Of a DNA stretch of 55,933 nt, positions 9,732 through 19,271 are shown piece after piece; positions within the stretch are counted from its first letter, which is position 1, and the number at the start of each line of letters is the position of its first letter. Position numbers and translations under genes: made by a program. Below the pieces are notes generated by a model. It had not been told where the DNA came from, ran no database searches, and saw only the letters and a program-made list of their open reading frames with translations. This stretch comes from Chloroflexota bacterium (GTDB lineage: Bacteria > Chloroflexota > Anaerolineae > UBA4142): NCBI GenBank assembly GCA_023381515.1, contig JAMCQI010000095.1, positions 1-55,933 on the forward strand, in the 5' to 3' direction.

Positions 9732-10960
9732 ATGCATCCAGAATGGCATCGAGTCCGACTCGGCGATGTTATCACGCTCCAGCGTGGGTTTGACATCACT
9801 GCAGATGAGCTAAAGCCAGATAGCGTGCCTGTAGTGAGTTCGTCGGGCGTTGCTGGACGGCATTCTGAGGCCAAAGTGAAGGGACCAGGGGTTGTGACAG
9901 GGCGCTATGGGACGGTTGGCAGAGTGTTCTACGTCAAGGAAGACTTCTGGCCAACGAACACAACGCTCTTCGTGCGCGATTTCAAGGGAAACGATCCTCT
10001 CTTCGTGTCCTACCTGCTCAGAACAGTAGATTTCTCCCAGTTTAGCGACAAGAGCAGCGTCCCAGGGTCAACCGAAACCACCTACACCAGCTTCCGGTGA
10101 AGCTCCCTCCCCTCCCCGAGCAGCGCGCCATCGCCCACATCCTCGGCACGCTTGATGACAAGATCGAGCTCAACCGCAAGATAAACGAAACGCTTGAAGC
10201 CATCGCCCGCGCGCTGTTCAAGTCTTGGTTCGTGGACTTTGACCCCGTGCGCGCCAAAGCCGAGGGGCGACAGCCGGCGGGCATGGATGCTGAGACAGCC
10301 GCGCTGTTTCCCGATGAGTTCGATCGCGACACGGGCTGTCCCCAGGGCTGGTTTCGCGCAAGCATCTTGGAGATGGCGGATCTCCTGAGCGGAGGAACCC
10401 CAAGCACATCAGTGCCAATGTATTGGGACGGCGACATTCCCTGGGTGTCGGCAAAGGACGTCACGAGCGCGGGGAGGCTGTTCCTACTCGATACTGAACG
10501 GCACATCACCGCCGCGGGCCTTGAGAATAGCTCCACGCGTCTACTCCCCGAGAGAACCACTGTTGTCACTGCACGGGGATCCGTAGGCGGCTACTGCCTC
10601 CTGGGCCGCCCGATGGCCATGAATCAAACCAACTACGGCCTAAAAGCCAAGGAGGGCGTAGGCGACTATTTTGTGTATTATTCGCTGGCCCATTTGGTCG
10701 CTGATTTGAGACAGCAAGTGTACGGAACCATCTTCGACACTGTCACCACGAGGACGTTTCAAGGCTCCTTGGCAGTAAAGGCACCCTCTCCCGTGGTGGA
10801 TGCATTCCAGCGACAGGCGACTCCGCTAATGGATAAAGTCCTCGCGAACCAGCGGGAGATCAGAACGCTCGCCGCGCTTCTCGATACGCTCCTACCCAAG
10901 CTAATCTCAGGCGAGATCCACGTGCAAGACGCCGAGAAATTCGCCGCGGAGACGACATGA
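9732..10960 (+). pseudogene. hsdS: type I restriction-modification specificity subunit, frameshifted
   Basis: The specificity subunit, which would direct both methylation and restriction. The first target-recognition domain begins HPEWHRVRLGDVITLQRGFD and runs to SVPG. A one-base loss near 10066-10069 changes frame; the next frame reads NRNHLHQLPVKLPPLPEQR, the conserved region after the first domain. It then continues through the central helix (IELNRKINETLEAIARALFKSW), a second target domain beginning PQGWFRASILEMADLLSGGT, and the C-terminal helix ending KLISGEI. A GTG at 10097 could start a truncated second half-protein. Together with the hsdM stops this leaves no working modification complex. 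Confidence 0.85.
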
Positions 10961-11322
10961 CCGAGAACAGCCGCCAGAAAGCAAATGCTTGGTCCTACCC
11001 ACGTCACCGCTATTTCGAGCAGTCGTTGCAGCAGGCAGGATCCTCCCGGTTCAAAGAAAAGGGCTTTGCGGTGCAGGGGCGCTATCCGCACATCCCTTCT
11101 CATTGGAACGAATGGCCGAGAAATATCCTCTTGCCCGAGGTCGTCGCCTACGTCAAGGGGCCGCGCGGTCTCGTTCCGTTCCTCACCGCGCTCGTGCCAG
11201 AGGCACAGCAGGACAAAATCCGCGGTGCAACCATTCAGGATGTCGTGCAAGCGATCAAAGAATCGGGGCGGCAGGGGGATTGGATCGGAGAGTTTGAGAG
11301 TAAGTATGGGATGATGCCGTAG
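10957..11322 (+). CDS. hypothetical protein within the hsd locus
   Basis: A 121-residue protein not recognised as any family. It begins at an ATG overlapping the hsdS stop (ATGA), so it was probably translated with hsdS. It is hydrophilic and aromatic-rich (YPRHRYFEQ, YPHIPSHWNEWPRNILLPEV). The C-terminal part, DKIRGATIQDVVQAIKESG, resembles a helical module. No membrane segment or catalytic motif is visible. Its stop codon TAG is also the first bases of hairpin copy 2. The position between hsdS and hsdR suggests an accessory role in the restriction system, but this is only context. Confidence 0.6.
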   Translation: MTENSRQKANAWSYPRHRYFEQSLQQAGSSRFKEKGFAVQGRYPHIPSHWNEWPRNILLPEVVAYVKGPRGLVPFLTALVPEAQQDKIRGATIQDVVQAIKESGRQGDWIGEFESKYGMMP

Positions 11323-11353
11323 ACTTCCGAAGTCCCAAAGACTTCGGAAGTCT
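11321..11353. repeat. ACTTCCGAA-family hairpin, copy 2
   Basis: AGACTTCCGAAGTC (11321-11334) pairs perfectly with GACTTCGGAAGTCT (11340-11353) across CCAAA. The first two bases belong to the TAG stop of the preceding gene. Confidence 0.92.
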
Positions 11354-11381
11354 GGCCATGCAACAAACATAGGACACGCTA

Positions 11382-14300
11382 ATGGCCTCCTTCACTGAAT
11401 CCGTTGTAGAAGAGGCCGCGCTCGATTGGCTAGGCGAACTTGGCTACAAGGTCCTCCACGGCCCCAAAATCGCCCCCGGCGAGCTTGGTGCCGAACGAGA
11501 TGATTACAGCCAAGTCATCCTGCCGCGTCGCCTGCGGGACACCCTCACTCGCCTTAATCCCAAGCTCCCCGGCGACGCGCTCGAAGAGGCCTACCGCAGG
11601 ATCACGCGTCCTGCGCATCCCTCGCTTGTCGCGAACAACCGCGCCCTTCACCGCATGCTCATCGACGGCGTCCCGGTCGAGCATACGGCCGATGGCCGCG
11701 TCGTCCACGACCAGGCCCGCGTGATCGATTTTGAAAACCCGGATACCAATGACTGGCTCGCGGTTAACCAGTTCACGGTTGTCGAGAATGGCCACAACCG
11801 CCGCCCCGACATCGTCCTCTTTGTGAACGGGCTTCCCCTCGGCGTGATCGAGCTCAAGAATGCCGCCGACGAGAGCGCGACGATCTGGACCGCTTTCGAC
11901 CAGCTGCAGACCTACAAGAGCCAAATCGGCTCCCTCTTCGTGTTCAACGAGGCGATGGTCATTTCCGACGGCCTCGATGCTCGCATCGGTACCCTCACCG
12001 CGGACCGCGAGCGCTTTATGCCATGGCGGACCATCGCGGGCGAGGAGATTGCTCCGCCTGCACTTACCCGCCTCCAGGTTCTTCTCCAAGGTGTCTTTGA
12101 CAGGTCGCGTCTCCTCCAGCTCGTGCGCCATTTTGTCGTTTTCGAGGACGACGGCGCGGGCAATGTCGCGAAAAAGATGGCCGGCTATCACCAGTTCCAC
12201 GCGGTGAACGTCGCCGTCGAGGAGACTATACGCGCGGTTGGCCCGGGTCCGTTCACCGCGCGCGAGGAACGGGGTCGCTATTTCGCCGTCCCGCAACCCG
12301 GCGGCGCGCCCGGCGACCGCCGCGCGGGCGTCGTCTGGCACACACAGGGCTCTGGCAAGAGCCTCACCATGGTCTTTTACGCTGGCAAGCTCATTCTCCA
12401 TCCCGCGCTCGAAAACCCCACCATCGTCGTCATCACAGACCGCAACGACCTCGACGATCAGCTTTTCGGCACCTTCTCCCGCTGCCACGATATTCTCCGC
12501 CAAAAGCCCGCGCAGGCCGAGAGCAGCGACAAGCTACATGAGCTGCTCCGGGTCGCGTCCGGAGGCGTCGTCTTTACGACCATCCAAAAGTTCCTTGCGG
12601 ATGACCACAACCGCGACCCCAAGCTCTCGGACCGGCGCAACATCGTCGTGATCGCGGATGAAGCGCATCGCAGCCAGTACGATTTCATCGACGGCTATGC
12701 CCGCCACATGCGCGATGCCCTTCCCAACGCGACCTTCATCGGCTTTACCGGCACGCCCATCGAAAAGACGGACGCGAACACCCGCGCGGTCTTTGGGGAC
12801 TATATCAGCATCTACGATGTTGAGCGGGCGATCGCGGATGGCGCGACGGTTCCCATCTATTACGAGGGCCGCCTCGCCCAGCTTGCATTGAACCAGCAGG
12901 AAAGGCCCAAGCTCGACAAGGATTTCGAGGAGGCGACCGAAGGGGAGGAGGTCGCTGAGAAGGAAAAACTAAAGACCAAATGGGCGGCCCTCGAAGCTCT
13001 CGTCGGCTCTGAAAAGCGTGTTCGCCTGATCGCCCGCGACCTGGTCGAGCATTTCGAAAAGCGCCTTGACGCAATGGACGGCAAGGCGATGGTGGTCTGC
13101 ATGAGCCGGCGCATCTGCGTCGACATGTACAACGCGATCGTCGCGCTCCGCCCCGATTGGGACGATGACGACGACACGCGGGGAGCCATCAAGATTGTGA
13201 TGACCGGCTCTGCATCCGACCCGGTCGACTGGCAGCGACACATCCGCAACAAGGCGCGTCGCGAGGTTCTCGCGAATCGATTCAAAGATCCGTCGGAGCC
13301 GCTCAAGATGGTCATCGTGCGGGATATGTGGCTCACCGGCTTTGACGTTCCGCCGCTTCATACGATGTACGTCGACAAGCCGATGCGCGACCACGGCTTG
13401 ATGCAGACCATTGCCCGCGTGAACCGCGTCTTTAAGGACAAGCCGGGCGGCTTGATCGTGGATTACCTCGGCCTGGCCGAGGAATTGCGCGACGCGCTCG
13501 CCATCTACACCGAGAGCGGCGGCACGGGTACCGCGACGCTCGACCAGGCGGAAGCCGTCGCCGTCATGCTCGAAAAGTACGAGATCTGCTGCGGCCTCTT
13601 CCACGGCTTTAACCGCTCGCGCTGGACCACCGGCACGCCCGCCGAGCGCCTCTCTCTGCTCCCGTCCGCTCAGGAGCACATCCTGTCGCAGGAGAACGGC
13701 AAAGAGCGCGTATTTGAAGCCGTCACCGCTCTCTCCAAGGGCTTTGCCCTTGCGGTGCCTCACGAAAAAGCGATGGAAATACGGGATGACGTTGGCTTTT
13801 TCCAGGCGGTGCGCGCAGCTCTTGCCAAAGCGACCCTGGAAGAGCGCCGTCCGGGCGACCAACTCGACCACGCAATTCGTCAGATCGTCTCCCGCGCCGT
13901 CGCTTCCGACCAGGTCATCGACATCTTTTCTGCCGCCGGTCTGAAAAGACCCGATATCTCGATCCTCTCCGATGAGTTCCTCGCCGAAGTGCGGGCGATG
14001 CCCCAACGCAATTTGGCCATCGAGCTTCTCCGCAAGCTCATCAACGACGAGATCAAAGCACACTCGAAAAAGAACCTCGTCCAGTCGCGATCTTTCGCCG
14101 AGATGCTCGAAAAGGCCGTCCGTGCCTACCAGAACCGCGCGCTTGACACCGCCCAAATCATCGAAGAGTTGGTCCAGCTCGCCAGAGACCTGCGCGAGGC
14201 CAGCCGCCGCGGAGAGGAACTCGGCCTGTCAGAAGAGGAACTCGCCTTTTACGATGCCCTCGAGGTGAACGACAGCGCCGTCAAGGTGCTCGGCGATGAG

Positions 14301-14510
14301 ACGCTCAAAACCATCGCCCGCGAGCTGGTCGACACCGTCCGTCGCAACGCGACGATAGACTGGACCGTCCGGGAGACCGCGCGCGCCAAGCTCCGCGTCA
14401 TGGTCCGGCGCCTGCTTCGCAAGCACGGCTACCCGCCCGACAAGCAAGAAAAAGCCACCCGGACTGTCCTGGAGCAAGCCGAACTCATCGCCAGAGATTG
14501 GGCAGGATAG
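11382..14510 (+). CDS. hsdR: type I restriction endonuclease subunit R
   Basis: A 1042-residue restriction subunit: ATP-driven DNA translocase and nuclease of a type I system. The N-terminal PD-(D/E)xK nuclease is visible as PDIVLF (Asp143) and IELK (Glu157, Lys159). The superfamily 2 helicase domain follows with Walker [10 protein letters not shown] (near residue 326), [14 protein letters not shown], the DEAH box (residues 426-429), GFTGTP and the late motifs [12 protein letters not shown] and [11 protein letters not shown] helical C-terminal region for HsdM contact completes the normal length. The frame is fully open, unlike hsdM and hsdS, so the protein is probably made but cannot restrict without them. 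Confidence 0.95.
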   Translation: MASFTESVVEEAALDWLGELGYKVLHGPKIAPGELGAERDDYSQVILPRRLRDTLTRLNPKLPGDALEEAYRRITRPAHPSLVANNRALHRMLIDGVPVEHTADGRVVHDQARVIDFENPDTNDWLAVNQFTVVENGHNRRPDIVLFVNGLPLGVIELKNAADESATIWTAFDQLQTYKSQIGSLFVFNEAMVISDGLDARIGTLTADRERFMPWRTIAGEEIAPPALTRLQVLLQGVFDRSRLLQLVRHFVVFEDDGAGNVAKKMAGYHQFHAVNVAVEETIRAVGPGPFTAREERGRYFAVPQPGGAPGDRRAGVVWHTQGSGKSLTMVFYAGKLILHPALENPTIVVITDRNDLDDQLFGTFSRCHDILRQKPAQAESSDKLHELLRVASGGVVFTTIQKFLADDHNRDPKLSDRRNIVVIADEAHRSQYDFIDGYARHMRDALPNATFIGFTGTPIEKTDANTRAVFGDYISIYDVERAIADGATVPIYYEGRLAQLALNQQERPKLDKDFEEATEGEEVAEKEKLKTKWAALEALVGSEKRVRLIARDLVEHFEKRLDAMDGKAMVVCMSRRICVDMYNAIVALRPDWDDDDDTRGAIKIVMTGSASDPVDWQRHIRNKARREVLANRFKDPSEPLKMVIVRDMWLTGFDVPPLHTMYVDKPMRDHGLMQTIARVNRVFKDKPGGLIVDYLGLAEELRDALAIYTESGGTGTATLDQAEAVAVMLEKYEICCGLFHGFNRSRWTTGTPAERLSLLPSAQEHILSQENGKERVFEAVTALSKGFALAVPHEKAMEIRDDVGFFQAVRAALAKATLEERRPGDQLDHAIRQIVSRAVASDQVIDIFSAAGLKRPDISILSDEFLAEVRAMPQRNLAIELLRKLINDEIKAHSKKNLVQSRSFAEMLEKAVRAYQNRALDTAQIIEELVQLARDLREASRRGEELGLSEEELAFYDALEVNDSAVKVLGDETLKTIARELVDTVRRNATIDWTVRETARAKLRVMVRRLLRKHGYPPDKQEKATRTVLEQAELIARDWAG

Positions 14511-14670
14511 CCGGGTCACGCCCCGGCTCTAGATGACAACCTTTCCTTTTCGCGGTTTTCGCGCCGCTTCGTGTCGTTCGCGGTCCAGATGTCCTGGGCC
14601 CCCGACGCCCACGAGGGGCTAGGCTACACGATCCTCGATCATCCCCGCCAGCTTACCCGTTTCGCGCAAA
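14511..14670. other. gene-less interval
   Basis: Between the hsdR stop and the promoter at 14696 there is no gene. The only structure noted is one copy of a 28-bp direct repeat at 14601-14628. Confidence 0.5.
14601..14628. repeat. 28-bp direct repeat, left copy
   Basis: CCCGACGCCCAC followed by GAGGGGCTAGGCTACA. The right copy is at 15532-15559, with one mismatch, in the same orientation. Confidence 0.8.
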
Positions 14671-14672
14671 GT

Positions 14673-14693
14673 GCAGCCTACTTGATAGGCTGC
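14673..14693. promoter_or_regulatory. palindrome abutting the -35 element
   Basis: GCAGCCTA (14673-14680) and TAGGCTGC (14686-14693) are perfect inverted 8-mers ending two bases before TTGACA. This placement fits an operator, but no regulator can be named. Confidence 0.45.
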
Positions 14694-14695
14694 GC

Positions 14696-14724
14696 TTGAC
14701 AATGTTCACCTTGCGTGTTATAAT
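14696..14724 (+). promoter_or_regulatory. perfect-consensus sigma70 promoter
   Basis: TTGACA at 14696-14701, a 17-base spacer and TATAAT at 14719-14724. All twelve hexamer positions match consensus. The surrounding 80 bases are AT-rich, unlike the rest of the window. Confidence 0.85.
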
Positions 14725-14741
14725 CAATATCGGTAATTACA

Positions 14742-14765
14742 ATGTTACTATCCTTTTTGTAACAT
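14742..14765. promoter_or_regulatory. ATGTTAC/GTAACAT inverted repeat in the leader
   Basis: ATGTTAC (14742-14748) and GTAACAT (14759-14765) are separated by ten bases just after the expected transcription start. This is a candidate operator or 5' hairpin for the downstream phage-like gene. Confidence 0.45.
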
Positions 14766-14924
14766 GAGACGGTAAATTGGCCTTTTTTGGCTCATTGGCT
14801 CATCGAAGACTCCGCGTCCTTCGACTGCGTCCTGCTAACTACGCAGGACTCCGCTCAGGATGCGCGGGGTTGGCTTATCCCGCAGACCCCGCGGGACCTT
14901 GGCGGGGTTGACCCGGAGGTTCTC

Positions 14925-15479
14925 ATGGGAGAGATTTGGGACAGACTCGACGGCGAGCCCCTCGCCGCCTTTAACAAATTCGTCGTCTACCGCTCGCTCG
15001 GGCCCGGCCGTTCGCTCGGCAAGGCCGCCGCCCTCTACGGTCGCTCATCCTCCCGTTCTAACCGCGCCAAGCTCCGGCGCCCCTCCGGCCGGTGGAGCAC
15101 CCTCTCCGTCCGCTGGGCCTGGGTCTCCCGCGCGCAAGCCTACGATTGCTGGGTGGTCCTGAGTAACAGTGACAAGGCAATCCTTGGTTTCTATGAAGGC
15201 GTCACCGTCGCCATCGAAAAGAGCGTCAGAGAACTAAAAGAGACCAACCCCAAGGGGTGGAAACAAGCCTCTCAAACTCTCGCGACCTTCGCCTCCTTCA
15301 TCAGCAATGGTTCCGCCAAGGTCATCGGGGAGGCCGCTGTCCAGCTGCAACAACTCGTCCAGGAGCAGCTCCACCTGCCCCCCGCCCCCCAGCGCCTTCT
15401 CCTCTCCTCCACAACCAGCACCTCAAGCGAAGACGCCGGTGACGGAGCCGACGCGTATGAGGACGGGGACATCGAATAA
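14925..15479 (+). CDS. phage-like helix-turn-helix (terminase small subunit-like) protein
   Basis: A 184-residue protein resembling phage terminase small-subunit-type or phBC6A51-type DNA-binding proteins. EPLAAFNKFVVYRSLGPGRS is followed by LGKAAALYG and RWSTLSVRWAWVSRAQAYD, the pattern of a helix-turn-helix that reads a target and aligns a following helix. The C-terminal half is helical (QTLATFASFISNGSAKVIGE, then a Gln/Leu-rich stretch) and ends in an acidic, low-complexity tail. The ATG at 14925 has GGAGG six bases ahead; upstream in-frame codons lack a site. A perfect promoter drives it through a leader of about 190 bases. No other phage gene is nearby, so it is an isolated cargo or remnant gene. 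Confidence 0.55.
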   Translation: MGEIWDRLDGEPLAAFNKFVVYRSLGPGRSLGKAAALYGRSSSRSNRAKLRRPSGRWSTLSVRWAWVSRAQAYDCWVVLSNSDKAILGFYEGVTVAIEKSVRELKETNPKGWKQASQTLATFASFISNGSAKVIGEAAVQLQQLVQEQLHLPPAPQRLLLSSTTSTSSEDAGDGADAYEDGDIE

Positions 15480-15531
15480 AAAAGGGGCGCCCGCCCGACC
15501 CGGCCTCCCCTTTCATTCACCTCTGCTGAAA

Positions 15532-15559
15532 CCCGACGCCCACAAGGGGCTAGGCTACA
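15532..15559. repeat. 28-bp direct repeat, right copy
   Basis: CCCGACGCCCAC followed by AAGGGGCTAGGCTACA; one mismatch to 14601-14628. The two copies bracket the phage-like gene and its promoter. Confidence 0.8.
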
Positions 15560-15585
15560 AAACCGTTCTCTTCCGCCTTCATCCT

Positions 15586-16764
15586 TTACTCGGTGTACCT
15601 CCGCTCCAGCCGCGCACTGATCGTCGTGACCGTCTCATAGTTGTTCGTCCCCAGGCGCTCGGCCACTTGTTCCGCGCGGATTTCTTCACTCCCCTGCCGA
15701 CCGATGAGGACCGCTTCGTCCCCCGCCTCCGCGCCGTCAATCTCCGTCACATCCACCATGGTCTGGTCCATGCAGACGCGTCCGGCCATCGGCGCTCGCC
15801 GGCCGCGCACGAGCACTTGTCCATAGCCCCGCGGAGCGCGGCGAAAGCCATCGGCGTAACCGACCATCAACACGGCCAGCCGCGTGGGCCGTTCTGCCCG
15901 GAAGGTACAGCCATAACTGACGTATGTCCCTACAGGCACCTCTCTTACGAGAGCCACCTCGGTCTTGAAAGCGAGAGCGGGGATAAAATCAGGCGGCTTG
16001 GGCACCTCGGGCGAAGGGTCCAGACCGTAGATCAGGATACCGCTCCGGACGAGATTAAAGTGCGCTTGCGGCAGATTGAGGACGGCCGGACTGTTGGCCG
16101 CGTGACGGAAGCGGATGGGCAAGCCTTCCCGGTCAAACGCGTCGAGCGCGCTTTGAAACAGCTCGAGTTGGCGCCGCGTATACTCTTGTCCCCATCCTGC
16201 GATCCCGTGAGCATCCGGCGTGTCCGCTACAGCGAAATGCGTGAAAACGCCTTGCACCTCCAGGTGCGTGAATCCGGCCAGCGTCCGTCCGAAACTCGCC
16301 GCGTCCTCGGATGAGACCCCAAGGCGCGACATGCCGGTATCCACTTTGACATGGACGGGAACACGGGTGCCCAGTTGACGCGCGGCCTCGTCAGCGGCCC
16401 GGGCCCCATCCGTGGAGAAGACGGTCAGCGCCAGGCGGTGTGCGACTCCGGCTTGAGCCCATTGCGGCGGAGTGCGGCCGAGGACGAGGATCGGAGCCTC
16501 GATGCCCGCCTGCCGCAGCTCGATCCCTTCCCCGACCGAAAAGACGCCGAGCCAAGTGGCCCCCGCGCGGAGCACTGCGCGCGAGACCTCGACCGCGCCG
16601 TGACCGTAGGCATTCGCCTTGACCATCGCCATCAGCTCGACGCCGGGCCCGGCGATTTCGACGAGGCGATGTGTATTGTGCTCAATCGCTCCGAGGTTCA
16701 CTTCTACCCAGGCTGGGCGAAGGGGAGGGGACTGCCCTGGAGGTTTGTTTTTCATCTCTTCCAT
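15586..16764 (-). CDS. alr: alanine racemase
   Basis: A 392-residue PLP-dependent alanine racemase supplying D-alanine for peptidoglycan. The PLP lysine is Lys49 in MVKANAYGHG. The barrel carries HVKVDTGMSRLG and FRHAANSPA. The C-terminal beta domain contributes the conserved VSYGCTF tyrosine-containing segment, VGYADGF and GRVCMDQTMVDVT. The length is normal. It is the last gene of a minus-strand run tilS-EamA-alr; only two bases separate it from the EamA stop, so it is in that operon. The start is ATG 16764, with a second possible ATG three codons on. Confidence 0.95.
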   Translation of the reverse strand: MEEMKNKPPGQSPPLRPAWVEVNLGAIEHNTHRLVEIAGPGVELMAMVKANAYGHGAVEVSRAVLRAGATWLGVFSVGEGIELRQAGIEAPILVLGRTPPQWAQAGVAHRLALTVFSTDGARAADEAARQLGTRVPVHVKVDTGMSRLGVSSEDAASFGRTLAGFTHLEVQGVFTHFAVADTPDAHGIAGWGQEYTRRQLELFQSALDAFDREGLPIRFRHAANSPAVLNLPQAHFNLVRSGILIYGLDPSPEVPKPPDFIPALAFKTEVALVREVPVGTYVSYGCTFRAERPTRLAVLMVGYADGFRRAPRGYGQVLVRGRRAPMAGRVCMDQTMVDVTEIDGAEAGDEAVLIGRQGSEEIRAEQVAERLGTNNYETVTTISARLERRYTE

Positions 16765-16766
16765 AC

Positions 16767-17735
16767 CTACTCACCCGATCCGGATTCTAGCCCTTTTTCC
16801 AACGTCTTGTTCTCCGACGCGCCATTTCTCGGCCGCAGCATGAACACGCTCAAGAGAATCAAGGCGGCGCCCAAAAGCTGGAGAGGCGCGAGGACTTCCG
16901 CGAACATGAAATAGGCGACGATCGCGGTGGTCACCGGCTCAAAGGCTGCGAGGATACTCGCGACACTCGCCGGCAAGTGGCTGAGGCCGATGGTGTACGC
17001 AGCAAACCCGCCGAGCGTCGGTATGAGTGCGAGGAACAGCAGCGTGCTCCAGCCATCAAGAGAGAGGCCCAGGGGAACAAAATCCCGGGCAATGAGGCCG
17101 AGGGGAGTGAGGAACAGAGTACCGAACAAAAAGGCGTAAAAGATGGAGGTCCAGGCGGAATAGCGCCGCGTGGCGACCCGGCCGAGGAGGGAGTAGGTGC
17201 CGAAGGTAAAGGCGGATCCGACTCCGGCGGCGAGTCCTATCGCGTTCAGCTGTATCTGCGCCGGATCGTAGGCGCGAGCGACGAGCGCGCAGCCCAAAAC
17301 CGTCAGCGCCAGAGCGATCAGTTTCGTCCGGTCGATACTTTCATGCAGGAAACGCCAGGCGAACACGGCGACGATGGCGGGAGACGTATAGATGATGACC
17401 GTGGCCACCGCGGCGCCGTTGTACTGGACGGACGTGATCCACACCAGCTGATGCAATGCCACGCCGATCAGGCCGTAAAACACAAAGATAACCAGATCGC
17501 GGGGCGCGATCCGGAAGTATCCTGCGTTCAGGGTCACGAGCCCGACAAAGAGAAAGAGCGTCACAAAAAACACGCGCCAAAAGGCGAGCGTGAGGGGATC
17601 CATGCCATAGCGCGTGAGAAGGATCTTGATCACGATGCCCGTGAGCGCCCAAATCACCGTCCCGCCGAGGACGATGACATAGCCGCGCAAGGGGGCCTCA
17701 CGCGCGGGCACACGGGTAGCCGAAACGATGTTCAA
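16767..17735 (-). CDS. EamA/DMT-family transporter
   Basis: A 322-residue inner-membrane protein of the drug/metabolite transporter superfamily, with two EamA halves and about ten membrane helices. The first half begins GYVIVLGGTVIWALTGIVIK and the second after the ATRRYSAWTSIFYAFLFG loop. The C-terminal half shows the typical LIPTLGGFAAYTIGLSHL and AFEPVTTAIVAYFMF segments. The substrate cannot be inferred; related proteins export amino acids or metabolites. Its start overlaps the tilS stop by four bases (ATGA), and alr follows after two, so the three genes form one transcription unit. Confidence 0.9.
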   Translation of the reverse strand: MNIVSATRVPAREAPLRGYVIVLGGTVIWALTGIVIKILLTRYGMDPLTLAFWRVFFVTLFLFVGLVTLNAGYFRIAPRDLVIFVFYGLIGVALHQLVWITSVQYNGAAVATVIIYTSPAIVAVFAWRFLHESIDRTKLIALALTVLGCALVARAYDPAQIQLNAIGLAAGVGSAFTFGTYSLLGRVATRRYSAWTSIFYAFLFGTLFLTPLGLIARDFVPLGLSLDGWSTLLFLALIPTLGGFAAYTIGLSHLPASVASILAAFEPVTTAIVAYFMFAEVLAPLQLLGAALILLSVFMLRPRNGASENKTLEKGLESGSGE

Positions 17736-19177
17736 CTGGTTTCCTTTTTCCGAAAGGTGACGCGCAGCAAGCGCCGCGTGGTGGGCGTCACCCGCGCTCG
17801 TTCATCCACGCGCAAGCCGCAGACCCACAGAATCCGGCTGCCTGCGACAAGCAGGGGCAGCCTGTCGCGCACGGTCTGCGGAACTCGGACATCAATCAAA
17901 AATCGGTTCAAAGGCCGAGTATGGCCTTGCCGCCCCGCCGGTTGAAAGCGGTCCCCGGGCTGGCGGCGGCGCAGCGCAAGCGGGCCTGGGGCTTGATCCG
18001 CATCCAAAAGAGCGGTCCAACGGTCAGGCGCGGGCCCTGCCTGATCCAAGAGTTCGGTCTCGACCGCCCAGGGCGAGTCCGGAAGCGCTGTCACACCCGG
18101 GACGGGGAGAAGGAGCTCGTCGACCTGAAGCTGGGGCCAAGCAGTTGGAACGCCCCCGCCGCGGACGCGCGCAGCTTGCCCGATGACAAACTCGTCGTAC
18201 CCGATGAGGAGCAGCAAGCCGCCGGGGAGCGTGGCGGCCGCACCGGTCCCTTTTTCCGATGCAATGCGCTGGGCATCCTCGATATGTGTCCAGTCAATGT
18301 TGCGTAAGTCGCTGCGCAGCTTTAGAATGGCGAGGCGCAAGGTGCCGCGCCGCAGCGCGGGTGGCAAGGCACGCCAGGCGGGCTGCGCAAAGACGACGAG
18401 TCCATCCTCTGCCTGCGCAACGGCGGCAAAAGCCTTTTCCACCTCCGCTTGCACGAACGCGTAATCGTCGGCGAGAGCGCGCGCCGAGTGGAGGAGAACG
18501 CTGCGCAGCCCGGGATTGAGGGTCTCGAGATAGGGCAGCACCTCGTGCCGCAAGCGATTGCGGAAAAAGGTCGTGTCCAGGTTGGACGAGTCCACGCGAG
18601 GAGTGAGCCCGTTCTCTTTGCCGTACGCTTCAATTTCCGCGCGGGTCACGTCGAGGAGAGGGCGCACGACGTGTACATTTCCGATTTCCGATTTCTGAAT
18701 TTCGAATTCGTAGGGCATGCCGCGGAGCCCCGCGAGACCCGCGCCGCGCAGGAAATGCATGAGGATGGTTTCCACCTGATCGTCCGCATTATGACCGACG
18801 GCGATGACCTGGGCTCGAACCCTATCGGCGACCTCGGCGAGGAACCGGTAGCGGATGTGGCGCGCCGCCTCCTCAAGCGACAGATGCTGCTCTCGGGCCC
18901 ACGCGGCCACATCCCGCGCCTCGATCGTCGCCGGCAGATTCCAATCGCGCGCGAGCCCCGCGACGAATTCCGCGTCCGCATCAGATTCCGCGCCGCGCAA
19001 TTCATGATTCAGGTGAGCGACATGGAGACGGACCCGGAGTTCCACTTGAAGCGCGCGCAAGATGTGGAGCAACGCGAGCGAGTCGGGGCCGCCGGAAACG
19101 GCGACGACGACCCCATCGCCGGGGGAAAACAGATGATGCTCCGATACAATCGCACGGACACGCTCGAGAAGAGCCAT
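17732..19177 (-). CDS. tilS: tRNA(Ile)-lysidine synthetase
   Basis: A 481-residue TilS that attaches lysine to C34 of tRNA-Ile(CAU), an essential decoding modification. The PP-loop ATPase motif SGGPDS lies at residues 28-33, followed by HVAHLNHELRGAESDADAEF and IAVGHNADDQVETILMHFLRGAG. The C-terminal substrate-binding region includes PGDRFQP and the end segment LPLLVAGSRILWVCGLRVDERA. The ATG at 19177 gives the usual N-terminus; an in-frame ATG at 19246 would cross hairpin copy 3 and is rejected. It is often found beside ftsH in bacteria; here ftsH lies 36 kb away. EamA follows with overlap. Confidence 0.93.
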   Translation of the reverse strand: MALLERVRAIVSEHHLFSPGDGVVVAVSGGPDSLALLHILRALQVELRVRLHVAHLNHELRGAESDADAEFVAGLARDWNLPATIEARDVAAWAREQHLSLEEAARHIRYRFLAEVADRVRAQVIAVGHNADDQVETILMHFLRGAGLAGLRGMPYEFEIQKSEIGNVHVVRPLLDVTRAEIEAYGKENGLTPRVDSSNLDTTFFRNRLRHEVLPYLETLNPGLRSVLLHSARALADDYAFVQAEVEKAFAAVAQAEDGLVVFAQPAWRALPPALRRGTLRLAILKLRSDLRNIDWTHIEDAQRIASEKGTGAAATLPGGLLLLIGYDEFVIGQAARVRGGGVPTAWPQLQVDELLLPVPGVTALPDSPWAVETELLDQAGPAPDRWTALLDADQAPGPLALRRRQPGDRFQPAGRQGHTRPLNRFLIDVRVPQTVRDRLPLLVAGSRILWVCGLRVDERARVTPTTRRLLRVTFRKKETS

Positions 19178-19227
19178 AGCATGTTCCAAGCAAAGTTCAA
19201 GGGGTGGCAACCAGACTTGCGGGCGGT

Positions 19228-19261
19228 AGACTTCCGAAGTTTCCAAAAACTTCGGAAGTCT
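19228..19261. repeat. ACTTCCGAA-family hairpin, copy 3
   Basis: AGACTTCCGAAGTTT (19228-19242) pairs perfectly with AAACTTCGGAAGTCT (19247-19261). It lies 11 bases after the stop of the minus-strand LOR/SDH gene and upstream of tilS. Confidence 0.92.
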
Positions 19262-19271
19262 TGGGCCACAA

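Noticed and set aside
17732..19246. Earlier ATG (19246) for tilS
   Set aside because: It would place hairpin copy 3 inside the coding region and adds residues not conserved in TilS.
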